A program made the position numbers and the translations under genes. A stretch of DNA of 64,000 nucleotides from Taeniopygia guttata (lineage: Eukaryota; Chordata; Aves; Passeriformes; Estrildidae): positions 46,352,001-46,416,000 of the forward strand of contig NC_133024.1 in NCBI RefSeq assembly GCF_048771995.1. The letters run 5' to 3'. Shown piece by piece: positions 11,424 to 26,400 of this stretch. The first letter of the stretch is position 1, and the number at the start of each line of letters is the position of its first letter. The notes beneath the pieces were generated by a model. It ran no database searches. It saw nothing but the letters and a program-made list of their open reading frames with translations, and was not told the DNA's origin.

Positions 11424-14400
11424 GTGAGTAACCGCGACCCTTCCTCGCCCTCTCGCTACCAGAAATAAACCTTCCCCTTGTAGAAGATGGGGATCCGCAG
11501 GGGCGGGAAGCGCGGTACCGGCGAGTCCCGGGAGGGCATCCCGGGAGATGCCCTCTCAGCACCCACCCTCCTTCCCCGGCCGCCGTGTGTGAGGGGCTGC
11601 GTCGTTCTTGCGCTCTCCCGCTCTCCCGTCGCCGTCCTCGGCTGGGAGGTAGGACCATTTTCCTCCGGAGGATGCAGATTCCCCCCCCTAGCGACCGCGT
11701 TGCTCTTCCCTTTGTAGCCCAGGGAGAGCGGGAGACGCTGTGTGTGCGTGCGCGGCTCGCTGTGCCCCCGGAGAGGCCACGTTAGTGAGCACGGCCCGCC
11801 GCCCTGTGCAGGGACCTTCTCCGAGAGAGCCCCAGGTGCACTGGGACGTCTTGCGGGATCCTGGGATCTTCCCAGTAGCATTTGCTACAGACTCGTTGCA
11901 CATCATTCTTGGTTGAGTATTTGATGCTTTCTGATTTCCCTTCCCCCAAATAAAAATTGCATCAGTAGGGGACTTGGGAGTAGGAGTTCCAGAGAACAAT
12001 TTGCCTGTTTGTGAATACGTGCGTGCCCTCCGCGGATAACATCCGTGTGAGTAAGTGGGGCTCTTCTGCAAATGCGTCTTCCTTCTCTGAATGATATTTT
12101 AGTGGAACTAGAGTGTGAACTTAGTTGTAAAGGTTTATCTTCTGGAAGTATGGGGTCTACAGGTGAAGGCATGTACTCTTTTTGTCATTTTGAACCACTA
12201 TTTTGACATGTCTGAATTAAATTTGCTGGAGTTGGATTTGAGTTAAATGAACTAGAACTTCTGAATTCAGCCTGGTGTTAACTTTTACGCTGAGGTGTTT
12301 GCTCAATTTATCTCTTGACGAGTTCAGATGGGGAAGCAAAAATTGCTTTATTGCTTCCATAGCCATTAGTTAAGTATTTGTAGGTACAGATACAGTTTGT
12401 AGGGCTTATGCCGAAATAAATTCAAAAGATTATAAAATGCTGTGACATTTTTTGGGAGAGCTCCACTTGGGTTGTTCTTTTGTTTGTTTGAGGCTTTTTT
12501 TTTGGCTTTTTTTTTTTTTTTTTGAGGTAGTGGGGGGAGGTGGTGGCTCTCCTTTATTGCATAGGGTCTCATCCAAACTACATTGAAATAGATATGAACT
12601 ATGAATTTACTTTCAGCGGTCTTTGAATTAGGCCTGCAACAAATTACACTGAGTGTCTTCGTTAGAAAGGAGGTTTGACATTTAAGAATTTTATTTTCAG
12701 GGAAAAAAGGGCACCATCTTGTAAAACTGTAGTTTGGAGGAGGTGAATTACTTTTTATGTTGGGTCATTATAATGCAATATGTTGTGTTCTGGGGTAATA
12801 GATTTCCCTTGTCCTCTGCTGCGTAATGCTCACTATTAGTTTCTGGGTACTTGTATGAATATTTTGTTAATAGCAATCAGCAGTTTAATGACAGTATTTT
12901 AGAGTGTGCTGGTTAAGAGTCTTGGAACAGACTCGGGTAGTTCCACATTTCTTTGTTTGAATATTAAACCATGAGCTCTCTTAGCAATAGTCAGCCATTA
13001 AAGGGCGAAATTGAGATTTTCAGCTTTCGTGATCAGTGCAATTTTCTGCTTTTTTCCACTAAGGAGACCAGCATGTATCTGTTAAGTTAAATGTGGTGTG
13101 TGAGCAGATCAAATGTGGTTGTTGTTTTGGAAAACTGTGCAGAGCTAGGGAGATGCTGGTCTGGAGGATGATGAGTTCTCTGCATTTTTAGCTTTGGAGG
13201 AAACAAACCGGCAGTTATTCAGTTTTCTGCAGTGTCCTGTGTAACTGCATTGTTGAGTAGATGTTAGAGTTGGTGGAGTTGTATTGTCCTTTCCTAGCAG
13301 TCAAATACTGGAGGTGCTTTTGGTGTCAGCTGTCTGAAGTGTGTGACTACAGCTGTAGCTTCTGGCTGTATGAAAATTTCAGTGTGCAGCTGCTTCTGAA
13401 GAAGTAACTGTTGCTCTACTGGTGCCGTGAGGTGCTAACTGCTGATCCTCTGAAGGTTTTGGCGTACCCAAAAATGATTTTTGACTTGTCTTTTCCTGTT
13501 AATGAAACAAAAGTGCGAAGTGTTGTCTTGTGGCTCTTTCAGAAACCTTTAGCTGCAAGATACGTGGCTTAAGCTCCTAAGTACACTAAGAAAGACACCA
13601 CTGTATTAGGTCATTTTGGAGGTGGTGTCTTGGTGGTTTTAAGGGGAGAAGTGCATTTAAGAAGAAACGTAAATAAATTTTATAAAAACATGTCTAGATC
13701 TGTATTTATGTGCTAGTTACCTGGAGCTGAGTAGTTAGAACATGCTGCCCTTTCCAAGTTGCCCTTTTCAAGGAGCTAACCTTTTTTAATCAGGATGTGT
13801 AACTTGTTCCGACGGCCATAATGCATATGCTTCTAAAACATAATGTTTCAGAATTAATATAGCAATAGCCACAAAAATTGTCTCATTTTATCTTTAAACA
13901 GTTCTAAAAATGCCGACTTCTTCATATAATGAAACAAGTGTGTTACATAATTATATGGACTGGACGAGATTTAGTTGTTGGACTGCTTTCCAGTGGAGTC
14001 TCTGGGAAACACTGTTCATAGACAAGAATGTTTGAAGGGGAGAGATGGTGGAGGATTTAAGATTTGGAATTTTGTTAGTGGTAGGTTGTTGGGTTTGTTT
14101 GTTTGTTTTGGGCTACTCTAATGCCTTTGGCAAAGCCTTGGTGATCATCCGTACAAAAAGGCCTTATGTGAGTTTTGTCTTGTTGCAGTGAGGCAGAAAC
14201 TGCAAATGCTGTCATGCTAGAGCATTTGCACAGTCCAGCTCCGTTTGAGGGGTAACAGGTCTGTAGGAGCTTTCTACAGCTCAAGAAGGGGTTTCTTTTG
14301 TAGTTTTGGAAATAACTCTTCGTGCAGAATTGCTAAATATACACACAGAATCATTGCAGATAGAGCCATGAAAACGTAATACCAATACAAATAAAGTGGC

Positions 14401-17400
14401 AAGAGGCTTTTTGTGCTGTGGCTACTGTGTGTTTGACTAGAATGATCTTGTATCGTCAACTCCAGTCAGCTCTGTAAAGAAGGCATTTTGTTACCAGTCA
14501 TCCTCCTTGCTTGCGGACAGCAATGAACTAAGTTGCTGGTATTACACACTTTCTTGTTCGTGTCATGGTTTCTGTCAAGTGTTGGAAAATGTTAAACTTG
14601 GAATATAACTGTCTGCCTGTCACTTCTGATTTCTGTACTAGCGAGGCACTCACTGAGCCTGTCAATTGTGATGGGTTTCTTTCCTGCAAGCCCATTCCTG
14701 ATACTCGATAAACTGTGTATATAGTCCATGCTGGAATATCCTGATATCTGGCTTGACGAAGTTTCAAGTAGGGATTTCTGTAATTTTTTTAAAATTTGTT
14801 TGCATTTCTACTTGTGAAAAAAATAGCTTTTTGTACTAATGCTACACTCAAAATTTCGCTTTTAAGACATTGTAATGTTCTCCCCCTTGCCCTAATTCTC
14901 TACACTGGAAAATTTCCTTGGTTTTAATTACTTTTTGTAAAATAAATTAAATTGAAATATTTGTGGCCTGCTGAATTTTGCTTTCAATTTCATTAAGGCT
15001 CCCACATCTAATTTTTTTCCACGTCACTGTATTTACATTTTTGTGAACATTTCTTCCTGTACTAAATCAAACTTGAAAAAAAAGATGAAATGCCTACCAC
15101 AGCATTTGTGCAGTATTTAGGCATACCTCATTGAAATGGAGAAGTATTTTGCATTGGTGAATTCTGTAAGTGAATGTGGCATTGTAACAACTTGTATCAG
15201 ATGGAATAAAATGAAAGTTGTTTAAAAAATATTTTGAGTATATTTATCGTTGGAATATTTTTTGGCAAGTGATCTGTGTCCTCTGGTGTTATGCTATCAC
15301 TATTCTTTTTGTTTGTCAAGTTTGTCAAGCTTTTTAGCCCTTTTTTTTTTGGCTTTACAGATTACTGGTACTGACTGGTACTACTGAAAGGTAGTGAATA
15401 AAAAGAGTTTAACAGTGGTGTAAGCAATATGCTAATAAGCCAGGACATTGAAAGCAGAAATCAGTTAAAATGAAAAACCTTTTTCATTTTAATGTGGCAC
15501 ATCATCCTATCAGTAACACTCATTGGGCCACCATGAGATTGCTCTCATTTTCCATGAAACTTCATAAGAAGTTCAGAAGCAATGAGCATTTCTCTTCATT
15601 TCCCTTACTTTGTTAACACCTTGTGTGAAGCTATTTGTAACTAGGATAAATAAAGCATAAATGCATGTCACTGGTATGTAATTTTTGACACTAGTTATTT
15701 TTCTACACCTGCTATGAAACTTGATAGTCTGTTCACCTGTCTCACAGAGAGCTACTGTATTTGAGAAATCAAGGTTCCTATCTTAGAGTGCCAATACTGC
15801 TAAGCTTCTTTGTAAAAGTATTATGTTAGTATTAAAAGATTGTTATTATTAGGTATAGTTGAAAGCAGAAAATGAAAATAAGAAAATTACTCCTGTTACA
15901 GGAAACCTTTTTTGTTCTTGCAGTGAATATCAGCAGTGAAGTGAAACTCCTTTGACTGCACTGCAAGTCACAGAGAAACTATGATGAGTTTTGCTTTCTG
16001 CATTGAATAGGTGCTGGAGAGCCAGCAAGCTGACAGCTGTTCTTCCTCATGAGAGCTGTCTTGAATCTAGGGATGGTATTCTAGGCTGCCAATTACTGGT
16101 TGCAGCTGTATGAACATGTCAGATCTGGGTATCAGAATAATTTAGAACTGATTTAATGGTATCATTAGCTTGAATAGCAGCTTTGGAGGCTGCAGCGTTC
16201 CTCAATGTGTTTCTATTGCTTTAAGTACTGTTAGAGAGTTAATTAAAGTGAGTAACATAAGAGTGGTCCTTCTCAGCCACGATAGTGTCTCAAGATCAAA
16301 GTTGGATCTTGCTGAATGAGTTTGTCATTCATTTTACTTATTGAAGTAAGTTTACACCATAACTTTTTATAGATTTTTTTTTTTCTTAAGTAACAACAGA
16401 GTGGTGCAACTGCCTGAATTAGGCTGCCCATTATGCTGTGTACATCTTTTTGCAACCACTCAGCTCTTCAAGTAGAAAGCATTTCTCTCAGCCTTCAAAC
16501 ACAGCGATGTCCACCTTGCTTAATGTCAAGAGCTGAGCAGTATTTTAGCAGTCGGTCTTCAGGCAACAAAACTAGACTCTGAAATTTAGGTTATTGACTC
16601 TCAGGATCAGAGCGCAACAAATAGCATGCACCTACATGTTATTTCCTTTACAGCAACACCATTTGCTGCCTGGAGGACTACAGACATGCTTCTGAGGTTT
16701 CAGTGTGTTGTGGTAGTTAAAATTTGTCAAGGAACTAGTTTCAGGATTTGCAGCATCTTTTTGGTTTGTACATTAATTTTAAAACTGAAGAAGTAAATCC
16801 CCTTGTGTAGTTCTTTACATCTTAAAAAAGTAGTGTGTGCATACAGCGTAAGCTGTGTTAATAATGGCTTTTGAACATACAGCTACACAACTAATGTGTT
16901 CTTGCAAACACCTGTAATATCTATTCCACATATACTGCATTTCTCAGTTAAGGCTAAAGTCTGTAGTTGCCTGGTGATTAAAAAAGTCGAAGTGGGTTCT
17001 CAGAGCATATTTTATATTACAAAAATGTGAGTATTGCAAACAGATATGTTTAAAAGTGTTTAATGAATTGCAGAGTATTCAAAATAAGAAGAAAATACTG
17101 TACTGAGAGGTGGCTCAGCCAAATTACTTTTCCTTTTTTAAATATTATTTACAGCAAAAAAAATTAAGACTTAAATTTACCCTGACAGTTTCAGCTTTTC
17201 TGGTGTATCTTTATTTGAAATAGTAATTTCAAATAATGACTGCAAAACAACATGAAGTCAGAAACATGAGGTTTTGAACTTCCCTGTGAGCTTTATTGAA
17301 CTGTTCCTTCTGTGACTGAGCAGTATATTGGGGAATTGCTTTCCTTTTTGAAGCTTCTATCTGTTGCATAGCAATTGGAGGTATCGGTATAATTCTCTGA

Positions 17401-20400
17401 AGAACAGGTAGAGATCTAGCAAGAGAATTCTTCCATCGATGCCTGTATATTCAATACTGTTTATTAAAGCAGGATTATATGAGCAATCTCCCTTGTTTAA
17501 GAGAGAGAAATAGGTACTATGTATTTTCTGACTTAGAGAGTACAGACTGCAAAAGAGTATTACTAGAGGTAAAAACATTTTTAAAAACATATCATTGCTA
17601 GGAGCAATGATATATATATTTCTGAATATATGATACATATTCAGAACTTTGGTGTAAGAAAACATGGTATGGTGTTTAATGGTAGCACACACTGGGATAT
17701 ACTTGCAGCAGTGGAAATTAATTTAGATTACTTATGCCAGCTGGTGTTTGTTTGTTTGTTAAAGAAAACACAAAAGTGAAAACAGGAGGAGAAATTTGTG
17801 ATTACAGGTGTGTATTAGTGCTTGCAGCACATGCCTACAAGATGTTGAGGGGATGAAGATAGGGAAATCAGAGTTGAGAAATGTTTTTCAACATGCCTTG
17901 ATGAATGTGACCATTTTTCTAGTAGCCAGGTGTTATCATAATGAAGTTATCTATAAAATTTTGTCACACTTGTAATGCACAAATTGTATTTATGGTAAGG
18001 ACTGATATACCACAGTATATTCGAGTTTGGCTAAGGTTTCAAACCTGTATTTAGTAACTGAAAATATATATAATTCAATGAGAATCAAAATATAAACTTT
18101 TTGTTTATTTTTAGAGCAAGTTATAGTATTTTAAATGTGTTGGTGGTATTCTCATTTTTCTGAGATACCAGTTAAAGATCTTTCTCTATTATCTTTCAAT
18201 CTGGAAGAATATAGCAGGATACATGCGTAGTATGATAAATCGTTGTGCTACACTGTATATTTGCTACCATCAGCATGGATGCCTTTACTGTTTTCTTTTT
18301 TCTCACATTACTTGTTAACAAAACGAAGTCGCTTATAAAAGCGTAAAATGCAAGACAAAGAGGTTTAGAAAAACTGACAAATCTACCTCAAAATCGGTGA
18401 AAAATCCATGTATGCACAACAGAGACAGAGCAAGCATATTGCGTATTATTCACACACAAAGGCTGCTATTCTCTAAGAAAATACTGTTAAACTAGAGAAC
18501 ATAAGATCTTCTTTATCAGAAAAACTCAAGGCCCCATAATCCAAACCAGCAGATTTTGACTTAACTAGTAGATGGAGAATTTATACAGCACATTTCAGAA
18601 TTGCATTTGAGTGAAAAAGTAGAAAGGAAACTCTCCCCCCAAACAAAATTATTAAAGATTATGTCTAGAACTCTTGATAGCTATAAAATTTTCAGGCAGA
18701 CTTCCTTTATTCACAGTTTTGTAAACTTTAATTTTTTTTAACTTTTTTACTAGTCTTCTATTCCACCACTTGAGGTTGCTAGCAATTTAATTTTAGCATA
18801 ATCTTAAAAAAAAGCATTTTACAAGAGTTTGAAAAGCCATAAAAGATCATATTATAGACTTGTTAGATTTATTTAAGATACTATCTGCAGAAACAGTCTT
18901 CACCTTAGTGTGGAGAAAACAGATAAATTGTGGGTTTTTTCAATCTTTAAAGAATAGATATAGAAGAGACTTCTGTTTCAAGTTAGTAGCTAAAAAAGGA
19001 TGTCAGCCTCTATCTGTGTAGAGATCATTTGTAGTTTAATTTTAAGAAATTAAAAGAAAGCACATAAAATCCTAGTGTTGATTTACGAAAGCATCTTCAT
19101 CTGTGCCACAAAACTCACTGTATTCATTATTGCTTGATGAGCATCAATTTGAAATAATTTGCCTGTTAGTATATTTTGAAAAATAGTATTTGTTAAGTAG
19201 CCAAAATTGAAAGCATGTAAATTCTTATTGTTGTTGAAATTCCCCTGTACACACTGAATGATAATAATAGTAGAATTCAGTATGATTATTTTGCATTGTT
19301 TATATGTGGCCTTACGGGGTGACAAATGTTGAAACATGTGCATGAGTGGTGATCCCGTGTTCTGCAAATTATAGTACATTTTCATTGAGAATATTTTCAT
19401 AAGCATATCTTGGAGTTGGGTGCATGACTCCTGGGGTAGACAGGATTGCTAAGATTTCCGAAGTCATCATGGCAGGGAGAATGAAAGCGTTAACTGTTCA
19501 TTATTTTTAAACATAATGTTGAGGTTTTGTTTGTTGGTTTTGTGGGTTTTTTGATTTGTTTTTTGGGGGATAGTTTATGGTTTGTTTATTTTGTTACAGT
19601 CTAGATGGCTTTCCAGAGATTTTCTGGTTTGTATCCTGCTCCTGAAAGGGGAATTGCTTTAAACTGAATATGAGGTTGTTGTATAGTCAGTGCTGTAGGA
19701 GCTGGAGAATTAAAACACATCATAGTAGTTAAGAGCACTAAGTTTTTACCTTCTAGACTGCCTTGGGGCTTTTTCCCCCTCCTTTTTCTCCTTCCCCCTC
19801 CCCCCCACTAAATTTTGAGTCCACATGTCATTTAAGTAAGTTGTAGCAGATTTTGAACAACAGCTGACTGTATTATCAAAGGAGAACCAAATTTATGAAA
19901 ACTGAAATTAAAAAAGGAAAACTGAGGATAATCATGTGAAGATTGTCTGCTCCCCACCTGTCATGATGAAAACAGCACATTAATTTTCCATGGCACAATT
20001 CAACTTGAAACTGGGAAAGTATTGAAAATCTGTAATGCCTTTGAAGTTGCATGAAGAAACAGTAAAAAAAGCTAATAACTTTTCAATTCAAGGATTGAGA
20101 GATTATAAAATGCTGGTCTTCAAGCCTGCTGAAGGCTGAGCGAGAATGCTCAATACAACCTGTGATGAATACTGTTCCACAGTGGGCTTTTAGAGAATCT
20201 GCTTGGCTGATATGCTCAAGAGCTTTCAGCATTAAAGAGTCCTACTGCTCTCATTGTATGAGGTTGTGTCAAGTTGTGCACTGACTTGGTGCTTGGACTA
20301 TAGTTTCTTCTGGAAAAAGAATTGCTAGACCTGAATGGAGCAAACTAGATGTGAAACATTTCTGAAGAATTTTAAGTCAGTGTGCAGTCTGGTTTTTGAT

Positions 20401-23400
20401 TAGCAGTAAATATTCTCATTTTGTTAATTTAGTGTCCGTGGGTCCTTTTTCAGTGATTATGAACTCCTGCTTCCAGTATCCATAAATAATGCAGACTAAC
20501 GTGGAATACAGTGGTACATCTACTAGCAGCCCAAGTTGCTTTTTCAGCATGAAATTCTAGTATTGCCTGCTTTTTAAAAGATGCTGGGTTATGTTTGAAG
20601 CTCTGACCTTTAACTTCAGGGCTCTCTGTGCTGAGCCCAGGCTCTCTATGAGTGATGCTGACAGATAGGCTTCCTTTGCTTAGCAGATATGTTTGCATGA
20701 GGGATGTTGCTTGCTGTGCAAGAGATAAGTTTCTCTGGTGAGAGCAATTAGGTGTTGTGATGTGTTTGTTTAGGGACTTAGGTTCTTTTGCCCAGTGTCC
20801 AAAATAATGTCAAAGCAATGATCAACATTTAGATTAATAATTAAGCTTCAGTATTTGTATCTTACTCATTGTGTAAGGGATTTCAAACTTCTTATTCCTT
20901 TATTATGACTGTTAGACCTCTATGCTAGGGCAGTATTTGTGTAGTGTTTATATTTGGTGCAACTGCCTGACCATGGATTTATTTTTCTTATTGGTCATTT
21001 TTTCTAGACAGAATGTACAGTTAGGATGCACCAATGCAATTTTTTCTTCTTGTTATTCTTTAAAACATTACAAACTTTGATGACCACCCAAATAAGTTGT
21101 CTTTATCACATAATTGGTATGCATCCATTCAATCTTCTGGTGTTTTGTGGGGCCTGAAGTGTTCCTTTGGTATATGGTAAATAAGGAGATTAAGTTGCTT
21201 AAGAAAGCGTCTCACTATTTCGTTAGTTACTCTTTTTGAAGCATGAATGGTTTTATGCAGTACTCTCGCTTGATTTGGCAGGCTTTACAACACCACCACC
21301 AAGTTCATTGTAGATTCCTATTTATGAAACATTGTAGAATAAAAAAAGATGCCACTAATATTAAATTATGTTGTACTGAATGTGGATACATGGCTTTCTT
21401 CATTCTAAGTTCCTTGTTAATGTGCATAAGACCATCAACTTCTACACTAAGGTGCTCTGTATTTAATTGTAGGTTGAATTCTGAATTCACATGCCAAATG
21501 GATAACGATCCCCTAAATTTCGCTCCATTTTCAGTGTATCTCTTGTAGAAGTCTCTGTTACAATGTATGGATTTAGGCTTTTGAAACATAAGTTTGAAAG
21601 TGAAAAAATCAGTTTCTGTTTCCATGGTGTTCATATGTAAGTAGTAATAAGAATGTTCAAAAGTGTATTTTAGAGAATACTTGAGAGTCTGATTATTTTT
21701 TTTTTGTAGCATAGATCACTTCTACTGTATCACTGTATTAATTTGTAATTGGATAGACCGACTTTTCCCAGATAACAGTTACTCAGTGTTACATTCAGAA
21801 TTATTGATTCATTGTGTTTGTTTTTAATACAAGCCAGGCAATTGAGGCTGTTTCTTATGAAACAGTTTGTTGTAGTTAGCTCTGATGTTCTCTGTGCAGT
21901 ATTGTTAGGAAATATTCTAGGCAGTTGTTCTCTTGAAAAGGAAAGTGATACTTAGAAATGTTATCTATATGGACTCTATTTTGAAAAATACACCTGAGTA
22001 TTTTTCAATTGCTTTGGTAGGAAATTATTTTGTCCCATATATGTATTGGTTATACTAGTTTCAGACATTAATTTCTGTAATTAAATTGCTTTTTTTTCCT
22101 AACTAATCTATTTGCAGATGTGATGCAGATCCGTCTGCCCTAGCTAAATATGTTCTGGCTTTGGTAAAGAAGGATAAAAGTGAAAAGGAACTGAAGGCAT
22201 TGTGTGTTGATCAGCTGGATGTATTTCTTCAGAAAGGTATGGACTTTGTCATAACAATTGAGATTGAGTGAAAATTCTGTCTTGTTCAATTTATTCAAGC
22301 AGTCATTTACCATAGAATTGGTCTTTGATCTCTTTATTAGCTTTGTTACTTTGTAGAATGTAATTCAATTTTCATAACGTAATTTTAAAAGGCCTAGGTG
22401 TATAGGTTAGCACGCATATATTAGGTATATGTTTTGTTAGTACTCACAGAGGCACAGAATGATAGAATGGTTTAGGTTGAAAGGGACTGTAAAGATCCTG
22501 TAGTTCCAGCCCTCTATCCTGGGCAGGGACATCTCGCACTAGACCGGGTTCATCAGGGCCTTGTCTGACCTGGTCTTGAATGCTTCCAGGGCTGGAGCAT
22601 CCACAACTTCCCTGGGCAAGTACTGAACCTCTGTGTATATATATATATATATTTATATATATGTGACATAAATTATTTTTCCAGATGCTTTATTATTGTT
22701 CATTATTGACATGTTTTTTGACTCTATAAATGTCCTTTGAAAATATAAATTAGGAACACAGTATTTAAAGAAAATACTCTTTGTTGTTTTGCTGAATGCA
22801 GGTTTTGGTTGCTTGTCTGGATTTATTGGAGTTATTTACTGTTTTTTTAAAGCAAATGTTAACCATGGTTTTGTATAATGGATATTTGTACACTCTTTAC
22901 TTTCAGAAACTCAGATATTTGTGGAAAAACTATTTGATGCTGTGAATACAAAAAGCTACCTACCTCCACCGGAACAGCCATCATCAGGAAGCCTGAAAGT
23001 AGAATTTTTTCAGCACCAAGAAAAAGAGACAAAAAAGGAAGAGGTGGGAGTTGATTTTAATTTACATGTACATCTTTTTCGTCATTCATGTAATTTGCTT
23101 AGGTGTTCAATGTCATAGTGCTTATTAGTAATAGTTATTAGCAATTTATTATAGTTTATAGCAATAATAATTTATATTTATTAATAATATTATTAATAAC
23201 TACATGACAGCGTTAAAATAAATAATAAGATTTGTGCTTGGCATGTTGAGCTCTACTGCACAATTTTTATAACACAAGTGGGTGTTTCAAACGTAAACCA
23301 AGGTGGTTTTGCTGAGGCAAAGGTAAATGAGATTATTTAGTAGTGTAGGAGCTGCAGTATAACCTGCATTAGTTCTCTGGTCAAAATTGCTGTTATTGTA

Positions 23401-26400
23401 CTGCACTTTAATTCTCCATAAATCCAGGCTGCCATTCTAAATTGCAATTCTCATTCCTTCAGCCACTTGGTGCAGATAACATCCTTTTGTCACAAATGTT
23501 TATGTTGTTGATTGAGCCAGAAGAGTAAGTTTGTGCTTTTCAGTAGCAGCCCAAGTTTGCCTGCGTGAAAGTGTTTTAAGTGTGAACTGAACTAAATAAC
23601 CTGCAGATGAAAAAAAGACTTTGGTGTTGGTTGTTGAATATCCATGCCTTCTCAAATCCTCCCAAAGCCTTAATATGGCTTTTGTCTACCTACAGTAAAA
23701 GCAGCTGTATTTTCAGCGCAGCACTATAAAGTTTATTTTATTTTCTCTCAAACAGGGCTTTGAATATTCCTAGAGATAAATAAACATTTTATGAATTTTT
23801 TCTTACTATGTTAGAGACTAAAATATTTAATTTCAGTGTTACTGCTAATTGCTCAGTGTTCAGAGTTTTTGGTTTTATTTGGTTATTCAGAAGTCTGCAT
23901 TTTTAGTGTACTCACGTTTTGATCTACTATATATATGCTTTGAATTCAGATAGTTAAAGAGGAAGAGCGAGAGAAAAAGTTCTCCCGAAGATTAAATCAC
24001 AGCCCTCCTCAGTCAAGTTCGCGCTACAGAGACACCAGGTAAAAAATTTTGTTTAACCCCTTCTATTATATCAGTAATCAGATGGATTGGAATTTTTTGT
24101 GAATTAAATACTTCGTTTCTGTGTTGTCATTTAGTAAGCCTAAAAAGAAGGCTTCTATTGCTTTTATGCATATGTAGTTAAGTGGTGAATGTGTGTAAGT
24201 GTAACCCGTCTCTTGAGTTGTGCAGACCTATTATCCTTAGAGTTTTAGGAGTAATTCTGGTGTTAGATTTGTGGTTTATATTGCAATATTTATTCTGCTC
24301 AATACTGAGTTTGAATTTTGATTTAGAAGTATTCCTTTCAATAAGTCTTAGTGTTTCCAACTTGGGAAATGTAGTATTGGGCAGAAACAGAAATTTATGT
24401 ATCTTTTAAAATCTTAGGTATGGTCAAAATAAAACGAATAAGCAAAATTAATTTTAAAATCCTTCTGAGAAGAAAGAAGTAGCCTTAAGTTGCGTACAAT
24501 TCGTAGCTCTTCTCTAGTTTTCCATTGACATTTCTTTAAGCTTTAAGTAGTTAAGATTTCAAATTATGGCTTAATAATTCTTGTAATTAACCTCTAATAT
24601 TGCATGTTTAGAAGCCGTGATGAAAGGAAAAAAGATGAACGTTCTCGGAAGAGGGATTATGACCGAAATCCTCCCAGAAGAGATTCCTATAGGGATCGAT
24701 ACAACAGACGGAGAGGGAGGAGTCGGAGCTACAGCAGGAGTCGAAGTAGGAGTTGGAGCAAAGAGAGGTTGAGGGACCGTGATCGAGACCGGAGCAGAAG
24801 CCGGAGCAGAACGCGAAGCAGAGGTACCAACAGTTGGTCTCTAAAATACGGTGAATGTTTTCTACAAAATTTAGAAATTTAACTTGAAAACTGTGTTCTA
24901 AATGTATTAGAATTTCAGCTATTGTTCTTGTTCCTTTGTTCAAATTTAGCTTTGTTTTCTGGAGAAATGAGGCTTCTGTGATTGTGTTCTCAGTGCCAGT
25001 TTTCTTCTCTTACCCTCTGTTCTTTAATATCTTTGTATTGAGGTGGCTATGCTAGCCTATTTTAAGCATTGTTTCAAGAGAGACAGAAAAATACAAGTTA
25101 TTTCCATTTCATAAGTTTTAGGAAACTCAGAATCTGGTTTAGGGAGGTACAGAAATTAATACTGTATTTAATAAAGGTGGAACTGGCAGAGAAATTGCCT
25201 GTTTGGCAGTAAATGACTTGTCAAGCAGAACAGTACAGCTCAGTTCTTTTGGTCTTGCCCCCTCTTTAGTGTCATAGGTGAAGGGCCGAAATCCTTACAA
25301 TAAATACTTGCATTTGTGCACCTATCTGTAGGACTTAAGGCTTTAGTACTGTAGTTTGCAGAAATAAACTTCTTTGAAAAGAGGATTGCTTTTTCAGCTG
25401 AAAAGAATGCTTTTTCCCCTCAATATTTTTTAATGGTAAATTGGAAAAGAGCAGTGAAAATAATTTTATATCTTTGTCCTGTCTTAGACAATGTATGGGT
25501 AAAAAACAGTCTGGTAGAACTCTCCTGTGTATTATTTTTCTTTCTGTAAAACAGGCCGTAGTAACCCAGCCTTAAAACTAGGAATGCATATTTCTGAAAA
25601 TATGAGAGTAAATATTTTCCGGACAACTTATTAACAAGCAAAGTAAATAACATACAGCAGCTTAACTAAAAGATTACGACATGATTAAATCTTAGTTTAA
25701 GGATTATTTGCACAAACTGAAATGACAGTACCTTATGGACAATATTTTACAGTGAAAGCTTTGTTTCTTTTTCTCAGAACATGAAGAAAAGCCTGTTTTA
25801 CCCACACTGATGAGCCATCTTTAAGATATTTCATAATGTTCCTTTAATGTGGAGTGAAGTCTATTAACTTATGTCATGACATAACTAGTCTGTCTTAATT
25901 GGGACACTTACATTTTATTTGGTGGCAATACTAGAAAACAAAGAGAATCGTTTGTATGTATTCAGAATAAAAGGTCATTTTACTTACTGTATCTGCCTAG
26001 GAGTGTTCCACACCTGCAAAGAATTATTATTTCACCTATTAAGCCAAAGCTTTGCATGGAATAAATACATGCATTTGAGTGCAACAGAAAATGAAGATCA
26101 ACAAAATGAAGATACAAAAATAGCATTGTCTTGAAACATTAAAGATTTGTAATTTTTATAATATTTTCAAGCCATGGTTACCCTTTTCTTGCTATTGCTT
26201 CCCTTTATTCAAAAAAAACTTTCCATCTGAAGTTCTTACAGTACATGCTTCACTAAAGAAGATGTACTCTGCCTGAAGTTAAATAGGGTATCTGCTCTAC
26301 TGTGGATATAAGTTATTAAAATAGCCCAGGGCCTGACTATGTACTTCACAGATTATTATTTTTCTGGTTAAACCTTCAAAACATAGAATAACGGAATAGT

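Larger units (their letters stand above)
10790..11790. promoter_or_regulatory. CpG island over RBM26 promoter, 5' UTR and start of intron 1
   Basis: This is the only strongly GC- and CpG-rich stretch in the window; it rises sharply out of AT-rich DNA near 10.79 kb and fades by about 11.8 kb. It covers the GC boxes, the untranslated leader, the first coding exon and the first few hundred bases of intron 1. It includes a short CTG run near 11,308-11,320 and a CCGCA pentamer run near 11,017-11,041. Such islands usually support broad, often bidirectional, transcription, so a divergent minus-strand transcript is possible, but nothing in the sequence proves one. Confidence 0.9.

Noticed and set aside
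10693..11658. Several long overlapping open frames on both strands across the promoter
   Set aside because: Pro/Ala/Arg-rich frames expected from CpG-island composition; they cross the promoter and the exon 1 donor and match no protein I know.
24608..24943. Minus-strand 111-codon frame over exon 5
   Set aside because: Antisense shadow of the RS-rich exon.
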